DNA from: JAYZAP01 sp964645285
GTDB lineage: Bacteria; Pseudomonadota; Alphaproteobacteria; JAAXGF01
Length of the DNA: 28,468 bases
NCBI GenBank assembly: GCA_964645285.1
Contig: CAZYDR010000047.1
Coordinates: 1-28,468, forward strand
Direction of reading: 5' to 3'
The position numbers and the translations under genes are program-made. Numbering within the stretch: the stretch's first letter is position 1; each line of letters begins with the position of its first letter. Shown one piece after another: positions 23,513 to 28,468 of this stretch. The notes below the pieces were generated by a model. The model ran no database searches and was not told the origin of the DNA. It worked only from the letters and a program-made list of their open reading frames with translations.

Positions 23513-24586
23513 GGCGGCTGAACACCTCGTCACGATCGACGTGGTACTGGCGGATGTGGCGGCTACCGCCAAAGGCGGTGCGGGCATGGAGAACGCGGTG
23601 ATTATCGAACACCAGCGCCTCGCCTGAGCGGAGCTGGAATTCTATCTTCATGACCGGGTCGTAGACCAGGGCCAGCACCGCCTGTAAGGCGTCGTAAACC
23701 GGTTTGACCTGATCCTCGGGCAATTCCAGGGGCGCCATGGTCCGCTCATTACAGCGAAACGCAGTCACCGCGCCGGCGGCGTCGAGGCCGACCATGGTCG
23801 TCTCGGCACGAAGGTCGGCGGCGCCATCGATGCGACGGCGATGGGGCAACGGCACCCGTGACAAAATATCGAAGGCCGCCGGGTTTTCGTCCTGCAGCCG
23901 CGCCGCGACGTTGAAACCGTCGACCAGTACCGAAGCCCCGCCGCCATCGGCACTGGCCTCAAGGCAGTGGAACAGGATGACGCCGGGCGGCGCGTCACGG
24001 AACAACTCATCGTTATGGGCGGGATGGCATGCTTGGTCTCGGCCAGGGTGACGTTTTTCTCCCGCGAATTGATTTCGAACACCCGCCCGTAGTGGGTCTG
24101 GCGGATGAAACCGAGCAGACCGGCCAGGCATTCGATTACGTCGCTATCCGGCGGCATGCCGCGAACCAAGGACAAGCCGTGGCTGCGCAGGTGCTCGAGC
24201 ATGGGCAGCACACCGGCCTTAACGTCGCCATGTGTCACCTCGGGAACTGCGCCCAAAAGGTCACTGTCTCATAGCGCCGGCGGTTGAGCGGCGTCATAGC
24301 GAGCTCGCAGCCACGCCGGGTCGTAGCGGCTGGCGTGGCCGCCGTCAGTCCAGGTAATGCACAGAGCGCCGTCGGCGTCGATCGCGGCATCGGCGGGCGC
24401 GATTTGGGCGGGCAGATCGGTCAACCGGAGGAAGCGCCCACCGCTGGTCGAGACTTTGTTGCCGCAGTCATCGCAGCCGCAATTGTCACGCAGCCCGATG
24501 AAATGATGGGCGCTCTCGCCGCCGTCATCCCAGCCGACTACCAGCTTGCCGTCGCCGTGGCTGATTTCCTTGATGCCGTGGGCCAT
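23490..24586 (-). pseudogene. Gamma-butyrobetaine dioxygenase-like gene, nonsense codon plus frameshift
   Basis: The product would be a TauD-type Fe/2-oxoglutarate oxygenase with the zinc-binding N-terminal domain of gamma-butyrobetaine hydroxylases. The N-terminus shows LRDNCGCDDC plus His in DGGHASRYDPAWLR, and LVRGMPP, LLGFIRQTHYGRVFEI follow. The HxD iron motif is in AHNDELFRD, and the distal His is in FDNHRVLHARTAF. Two lesions break it. An in-frame TGA at 24269-24271 stands where relatives have Trp (PPAL-W-D). A one-base loss near 24017-24023 falls just before the HxD motif. The start at 24586 follows GGAGCGG. Iron and zinc ligands are otherwise intact, so the damage is recent or partly technical. 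Confidence 0.85.
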
Positions 24587-24641
24587 GATCCGCTCCGTTC
24601 GGTGAGATTTCACCAAACTCTAGCGCTAACGCTCACAAAGC

Positions 24642-24669
24642 AAAATACCCTCGCAAACGAGGGTATTTT
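24642..24669 (-). terminator. Rho-independent terminator of rpsD
   Basis: A perfect 12-bp stem (AAAATACCCTCG with CGAGGGTATTTT) closes a four-base loop 25 bases downstream of the rpsD stop. It has A-rich and T-rich flanks in the stem itself, so it can terminate from both sides and also insulates the dioxygenase pseudogene's upstream region. Confidence 0.8.
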
Positions 24670-24694
24670 ACGAAACAATTTCAGATACTTGAAT

Positions 24695-25312
24695 CTAGTT
24701 CTTCGAGTAATACTCAATGACCAGATTGGGTTCCATCTGTACCGGATAGGGCACCTCGGCGAATTCCGGCGTGCGGATGAAGGTGCCGTTCATCTTGCGG
24801 TGGTCGACGTCGAGATAGGCCGGCACGTCGCGCTCCGGCGAGTCGATGGCCTCGAGCACGATGCCAATCTCGCGGGACCTCTCCCTGACCTCGATAACGT
24901 CGCCCTCGCGGACCCGGTAGCTGGCGATGTTGACCCGCTGCCCGTTGACCTTGATGTGGCCGTGATTAATGAACTGGCGTGCCGCGAATACCGTGGGCAC
25001 GAACTTGAGCCGGTAAACCACCGCGTCGAGCCGACGCTCGAGCAGGCCGATCAGGTTTTCGCCGGTATCGCCGCGCACCCGAGCCGCCTCGGCATAGATC
25101 CGGCGGAACTGGCGTTCGGTGATGTTGCCGTAGTAGCCACGCAGCTTCTGCTTGGCAGAAAGCTGAATGCCATAATCGGTCGGCTTGCGGCGGCGCTGAC
25201 CATGCTGGCCGGGGCCGTACTCGCGCTTGTTGGTCGGGCTCTTCGGACGGCCCCACAGGTTGACACCGAGCCGGCGGCAAATCTTGTACTTGGACGAGAC
25301 GCGTTTGGTCAT
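24695..25312 (-). CDS. rpsD: 30S ribosomal protein S4
   Basis: The 205-residue protein begins MTKRVSSKYKICRRLGVNLW and contains the typical REYGPGQHGQRRRKPTDYG, KQKLRGYYGNITERQF, the S4 RNA-binding domain (ERRLDAVVYRLKF, RQFINHGHIKVNGQRVNI) and the ending PNLVIEYYSKN. It lacks the four-cysteine zinc site of the other S4 form. S4 binds 16S rRNA early in 30S assembly. The gene stands alone with its own promoter upstream and a hairpin terminator downstream, the usual stand-alone arrangement in Alphaproteobacteria. It is the best phylogenetic marker in the window. Confidence 0.99.
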   Translation of the reverse strand: MTKRVSSKYKICRRLGVNLWGRPKSPTNKREYGPGQHGQRRRKPTDYGIQLSAKQKLRGYYGNITERQFRRIYAEAARVRGDTGENLIGLLERRLDAVVYRLKFVPTVFAARQFINHGHIKVNGQRVNIASYRVREGDVIEVRERSREIGIVLEAIDSPERDVPAYLDVDHRKMNGTFIRTPEFAEVPYPVQMEPNLVIEYYSKN

Positions 25313-25363
25313 TCGCGGACCTTTTAAATCGATAGAAAATGCAGGAATGTCGCGGGAGGCCGC

Positions 25364-25391
25364 ACTATACGAATCGCTCTCCCCTTGTCAA
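25364..25391 (-). promoter_or_regulatory. Sigma-70-type promoter of rpsD
   Basis: Read on the minus strand, TTGACA (25391-25386) and TATAGT (25369-25364) are separated by 16 bases, about 50 bases before the rpsD ATG. Both hexamers are near consensus. This is the clearest promoter in the window and fits a highly expressed ribosomal gene. Confidence 0.75.
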
Positions 25392-25470
25392 TTCGATTCG
25401 CCGGGTTTGGCGCCACCCGAATTCACGCTATTTCGCATTATACTGCAAACCAAGCAAGGGAAATCCTCGA

Positions 25471-26205
25471 ATGACCGCTACGAGCTATTCGGCCCCCCGC
25501 CTGACCGCCGTCTATGATCCCCTGAATCCGGACTCAACGGACAGGGATTTCTATGTTGCCCTGGCCGGGGATGAGCCCAAAACCGTACTCGACATGGGTT
25601 GCGGCACGGGTCGATTGACCTGTGCCCTCGCCGCCCGTGGCCACCGAGCGACCGGGGCCGAGCCGGCGGCGGCCATGCTCGACATCGCTCGCCATCGTCC
25701 GGGCGGCGAGGCTGTGACCAGGATCGAAAGCGGCGCGACTGAGTTGTCGGTGGATGCCCGCTTCGATCTCATCATCATGACCGGCCATGTGTTCCGGGTC
25801 TTTCTCGATGATGTTGATGTGGTTTCGGCCCTCAATAATCTGCGCCGCCATCTCGCTCCCGGCGGCCGGATCGCTTTTGAGACCCGTAACCAGGCGGTGC
25901 AGGACTGGGATACGTGGCGCCCGGAACAGACTTTCGAGATGATTGAGGTTCCTGGTGTGGGCATGGTTGGCTACCACTGTGATATCGCCTCACTCGACGG
26001 TCAGTTGCTGACCTTCGAGAGCCATTTCCGGTTCGCCGCCAACGATATCGTGGTGGCGTCCCACACCCTTCGATTCATGACCCAGGGCGAGTTGGCGGGG
26101 CTTCTGTCGGACGCGGGCTATAGGGACATCACCTGGTATGGCGACTGGGACAAATCGTCCCCCGGCCCGACCCAGCCGGAAATCATTGTCATCGCCGACC
26201 AATGA
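25471..26205 (+). CDS. Class I SAM-dependent methyltransferase
   Basis: The 244-residue protein has the SAM motif I VLDMGCGTGRL (39-49) and an acidic motif II position in GAEPAAAML. FDLIIMTGHVF is motif post-II, and LRRHLAPGGRIAFETRN is the motif III region. The C-terminal half with FRFAANDIVVASHTLRFMT resembles small-molecule methyltransferases of the type-11/25 group. The substrate is unknown. The start is taken at ATG 25471; an upstream open frame overlaps the rpsD promoter and has no family features. Its stop overlaps the ATG of the GNAT pseudogene (ATGA), so the two were probably cotranscribed. Confidence 0.87.
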   Translation: MTATSYSAPRLTAVYDPLNPDSTDRDFYVALAGDEPKTVLDMGCGTGRLTCALAARGHRATGAEPAAAMLDIARHRPGGEAVTRIESGATELSVDARFDLIIMTGHVFRVFLDDVDVVSALNNLRRHLAPGGRIAFETRNQAVQDWDTWRPEQTFEMIEVPGVGMVGYHCDIASLDGQLLTFESHFRFAANDIVVASHTLRFMTQGELAGLLSDAGYRDITWYGDWDKSSPGPTQPEIIVIADQ

Positions 26206-26589
26206 CCGATCCTCTAATCACCTTCCGCAAGGCGGGACCCGCTGATGGCGCCATATTGCTTGGATGGCTCGACGAACCCCGTGTACGGAAATTCTGGGAC
26301 CTCAGCGATGAAGGTCGCGCCAACATGCTGAACTACCTTGAGGGGACCAAGAATATTTTCGATTACTGGATCGGCGACATCAATGGGGCGGCGTTCTGTC
26401 AGGTGATGACCACCGATGCCCGTGACGGTGAACCACGCCATCTGACGCCCTTTATCCCACCCCATGGCGACCAATACGAGAGCGATCCATGTGTACGAGA
26501 AAGCGGGTTATCGCAAGGTCTCCGAATTTGCCCCGGCGAGCGGCCCGCTCGCCGGGGAACCGCACATCCTTATGTCCCTGACGCTTTAG
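26202..26589 (+). pseudogene. GNAT acetyltransferase (AAC(6')-like), internally deleted and frameshifted
   Basis: The N-terminal part reads ITFRKAGPADGAILLGWLDE, PRVRKFWD and FDYWIGDINGAAFCQVM, the beginning of an aminoglycoside 6'-N-acetyltransferase-like GNAT protein, up to LTPFIPPHG (about 26465). From about 26465 the typical C-terminus appears in another frame: ATNTRAIHVYEKAGYRKV, then PHILMSLTL and a stop at 26587-26589. Missing between them are roughly 40-50 residues, including the acetyl-CoA-binding RxxGxG loop. The remaining frame reads into unrelated sequence that is antisense to the response regulator gene. The gene is dead. Its stop overlaps that of the convergent regulator gene. 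Confidence 0.8.
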
Positions 26590-27137
26590 GCAACCGAATT
26601 GGCATTGCCCACGGCGGCTTGGTCCGCGGCACTGTCATCAACTCTATCGTCATCGCTGGCGCGCCTACCTTCGCCCCCGAAGAGGTTTTCACGACGGCGC
26701 CGGTCGGGACCGAAATAGTTGCCGATACGAACGAACGACCGTGTGCTGTTGAGCACCGATATCAAACGCTCGTAGACGTTGCGCGGCGATACCGGCTTGG
26801 CGAGAAACTCGTAAACGCCGGCGTCACGGGCGGCCGCAACATGCGCTTTGTCCGCATGCCCCGTGAGCATGATGATGGGAACGTAGGGGTTGGGGCTGTC
26901 CGCGGCGGTGCGGACCTTAATGACAAAATCCATACCACTGTCCGGCGGCATTTCCCAATCGACAAAAAGCAGGTCGATGGGACGAAGCGTAAGTTCGCGG
27001 TAGGCGGCGTCGACCGTGCCAGCGTCATACACCGCGCTGACGCCTATGGCGCGCAGGATGCCCGCCAGCAGTGTCCGCATATAGATTTCGTCGTCGATGA
27101 CGAAAACGTTCAGTTGATCGATACCCATGATTGCCAT
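26586..27137 (-). CDS. Single-domain response regulator
   Basis: This 183-residue CheY-type receiver protein has the acidic pair Asp15-Asp16, the phosphoacceptor Asp60 (LLFVDWEMP), Thr92 (IMLTGHAD) and Lys114 (FLAKPVSP). After the receiver there is a tail FVRIGNYFGPDRRRR and an acidic low-complexity end, but no DNA-binding or enzymatic output domain. This tail is common in alphaproteobacterial stand-alone receivers. It may act by protein-protein contact in a phosphorelay or motility pathway; no histidine kinase is nearby. ATG 27137 is used, and a second Met three codons later is an alternative. It diverges from the stress-protein gene. Confidence 0.9.
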   Translation of the reverse strand: MAIMGIDQLNVFVIDDEIYMRTLLAGILRAIGVSAVYDAGTVDAAYRELTLRPIDLLFVDWEMPPDSGMDFVIKVRTAADSPNPYVPIIMLTGHADKAHVAAARDAGVYEFLAKPVSPRNVYERLISVLNSTRSFVRIGNYFGPDRRRRENLFGGEGRRASDDDRVDDSAADQAAVGNANSVA

Positions 27138-27282
27138 GGTCGCGCCACTTTCTTTGGCCAGGCATTCAAAAATTAGCGCAAGTCGGCCCGCTCGCGTCGC
27201 GATGATCGTGACGTATTTGTCTTAACAATCATTTAAGCCCGGCCCGCCGACGCGCGCAGCTTTATGGGCCGCTCGGCTCACC

Positions 27283-27296
27283 TTGACATACGTCAT
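27283..27296. promoter_or_regulatory. Candidate FNR/FixK-type site upstream of the stress-protein gene
   Basis: TTGAC-ATAC-GTCAT is an almost perfect dyad with the four-base spacer used by FNR/FixK/Dnr regulators (consensus TTGAT-N4-ATCAA). Its centre is 72 bases before the start codon of the universal stress gene. With a site at -41.5 the transcript would start about 31 bases before the ATG. Universal stress genes are frequent targets of such oxygen or nitric-oxide regulators. Motif evidence only. Confidence 0.4.
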
Positions 27297-27361
27297 GGCG
27301 AGATCGACTCCCAAGGCCATGATTGGGGCAACAGTGCTTAGTTTTTCAGGAGGGTCGGGCC

Positions 27362-28186
27362 ATGCCACTGGCTAATGTTCTCGTCCATGTGGACGGCGGC
27401 GCACAATCCAGCGCGCGCCTTGATGCAGCCGCCATTTTCGCTCGTAATCTTCAAGCTCACCTGACTGGTCTTTACGTTATACCCGAGTTCGAAATACCCG
27501 GGGTCGCCTACGCTTATGTGGGCAATGAGGTTATCGAGCGCCAGCGGGAGCTCGCGGCTCAGGACGCCGCCGAAGCCGAAGCCGCCTTCCGTGTGCGCGC
27601 CGATGGTCAGTCGTTGTGTAGTGACTGGCGCTGCGAGGAAGGTGACCTCTACGAAATTATCACCCAACTGTCGCGCTACACCGATGTAGTGGTTCTCGGC
27701 CAGGCACCGCCGGACGAGGTTAGCGGCCGAATCTTCATCGAACTCCCCGAACAGGTAGTCTTGTCCTCGGGTCGGCCGGTTCTGGCGGTTCCCTATGCAG
27801 GCGCCCACCTCGGCATCGGAGACCGGGTGTTGGTTGCCTGGAACGGCAGCCGCGAGGCCACCCGGGCGGTCCATGACGCCCTGCCTATTCTCGTCAAGGC
27901 AAGCAAGGTGACGGTTCTCAGCATCGACGCCAAGGACCCGGGCAGTGCATCGAGCATCGACATGGCGGCTCATCTTGCCCGCCACGGGGTCGCCGTCGAG
28001 GCCAGCGAAACCACCAGCGCCGACCTGACCGTCGGTGACACCCTGTTGTCGCGCGCGGCCGAGCTCGGCGTTGACCTCATCGTCATGGGCGCTTACGGCC
28101 ACTCCCGGGCTCGGGAATGGATCATTGGCGGCGTCACCCGCCACATCCTCAGCCACATGACCATGCCGGTACTGATGTCCCACTAA
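27362..28186 (+). CDS. Universal stress protein, tandem UspA domains
   Basis: The 274-residue protein has two UspA domains, about residues 1-140 and 145-274. The first starts LANVLVHVDGGAQSSARLDAA and appears degenerate at its nucleotide-binding end. The second has VLVAWNGSREATRAVHDALP and keeps the ATP-binding pattern GAYGHSRAREWIIGGVTRHIL from Gly243. Tandem Usps are cytoplasmic and linked to stress or anaerobic survival. ATG 27362 follows AGGAGGG; a slightly longer open frame lacks a ribosome binding site. The TAA stop (28184-28186) coincides with the probable three-base target duplication of the repeat element that follows. Confidence 0.92.
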   Translation: MPLANVLVHVDGGAQSSARLDAAAIFARNLQAHLTGLYVIPEFEIPGVAYAYVGNEVIERQRELAAQDAAEAEAAFRVRADGQSLCSDWRCEEGDLYEIITQLSRYTDVVVLGQAPPDEVSGRIFIELPEQVVLSSGRPVLAVPYAGAHLGIGDRVLVAWNGSREATRAVHDALPILVKASKVTVLSIDAKDPGSASSIDMAAHLARHGVAVEASETTSADLTVGDTLLSRAAELGVDLIVMGAYGHSRAREWIIGGVTRHILSHMTMPVLMSH

Positions 28187-28422
28187 TACCAAGGAGCAGT
28201 AATAGAGACCCATAGAGATCGCGTCCGCTTTTCGCCGGGTAGGAAGAGCGCCGCGGGCGACGCGGCGCATCGTCAAGGCGTTCTGACACTCTCCGGCGAT
28301 AAGCGGACGCGACCGGAACAGCGGCTTCCCGTGGCCTTCGCCAATAATTCCCCTGGCGGACGGCGCCTATCCGAAAACCACGGGAAGCCGTCTCTATGAG
28401 TCTCTATTACTACTCCTTGGTA
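28187..28422. mobile_element. MITE-like element with 32-bp terminal inverted repeats and nested hairpins
   Basis: The 236-bp unit is bounded by 32-bp inverted repeats (28187-28218 and 28391-28422; 30 of 32 pair). Their tips read TACCAAGGAG and CTCCTTGGTA. It is flanked on both sides by TAA, a likely 3-bp target duplication. Inside, two further inverted repeats form branches: a 20-bp stem (28219-28238 with 28293-28312, one mismatch) enclosing an 8-bp GC hairpin (28248-28268), and a 13-bp perfect stem (28322-28334 with 28378-28390) enclosing a short hairpin. The three stems abut with only a nine-base linker, giving a compact three-way fold. No coding sequence is supported. A 6-bp hairpin (28428-28445) lies just outside. 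Confidence 0.85.
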
Positions 28423-28468
28423 TAAGGTTCGCCAGGCTGGGCGAAGCCCTGCAACACGGCTATCCTTG

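Noticed and set aside
24269..24271. In-frame TGA in the dioxygenase gene as recoding (Trp or selenocysteine)
   Set aside because: TGA serves as a normal stop in many intact genes here, including ATGA overlaps. The residue expected is Trp, not Cys. The same gene also has a frameshift.
1..28468. CRISPR arrays, tRNA or rRNA genes, phage or toxin-antitoxin modules
   Set aside because: No regularly spaced repeats, no cloverleaf or rRNA-like sequence, and no capsid, integrase or toxin families were seen.

Overview
The window is high-GC bacterial DNA whose gene content points to an alphaproteobacterium, plausibly Rhodospirillales-like. The clues are a DUF3572 protein, an alphaproteobacterial form of GreA/GreB, a receiver protein with the FVRxxxYFGPDRRR tail, and dense short operons with ATGA/GTGA overlaps. 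The taxon is an inference from families, not from a marker search.

Left edge (1-2236): an IS3-family transposase remnant with an internal deletion abuts the 3' end of a membrane dipeptidase gene. A DUF123 (GIY-YIG-like) nuclease gene follows. An FkbM-type methyltransferase gene, broken by a one-base frameshift, lies in a more AT-rich stretch.

Carnitine block (2237-7840, minus strand): six tightly packed genes encode a beta-keto acid cleavage enzyme, an L-carnitine dehydrogenase fused to a thioesterase, an acyl-CoA dehydrogenase, a CaiD-like carnitinyl-CoA dehydratase, a second free thioesterase and an SDR. Together they could take gamma-butyrobetainyl-CoA through crotonobetainyl-CoA, carnitinyl-CoA, carnitine and 3-dehydrocarnitine to betainyl-CoA and glycine betaine. 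No CoA ligase/transferase, transporter or regulator is present. A gamma-butyrobetaine dioxygenase gene, the O2-dependent alternative entry to carnitine, lies at 23490-24586 and is broken by a nonsense codon and a frameshift.

Middle (7963-18700): HD-domain hydrolase, DUF3572 protein and CocE/NonD hydrolase run on the plus strand. They converge on a DUF1989 gene across a perfect 52-bp palindrome. Then come a membrane protein with a truncated class III cyclase domain, an SDR, a divergent GreA/GreB factor, a trimethylamine/dimethylamine dehydrogenase-family iron-sulfur flavoprotein, and pepN.

Right (18822-28468): a dgcN-dgcA-PLP enzyme-M20 amidohydrolase operon looks like D-glutamate (N-acetyl intermediate) catabolism with extra steps. 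It is followed by the broken dioxygenase, rpsD with a clear promoter and terminator, a SAM methyltransferase, an internally deleted GNAT gene, a single-domain response regulator and a tandem universal stress protein. A 236-bp MITE-like element with 32-bp terminal inverted repeats and nested hairpins follows, apparently inserted at the stop codon of the stress-protein gene.

At least five genes are visibly broken or cut short, and a sixth (the cyclase) is truncated. Either this genome is decaying (IS activity, host association or relaxed selection) or some indels are assembly errors; the large internal deletions and the nonsense codon are harder to explain as errors.
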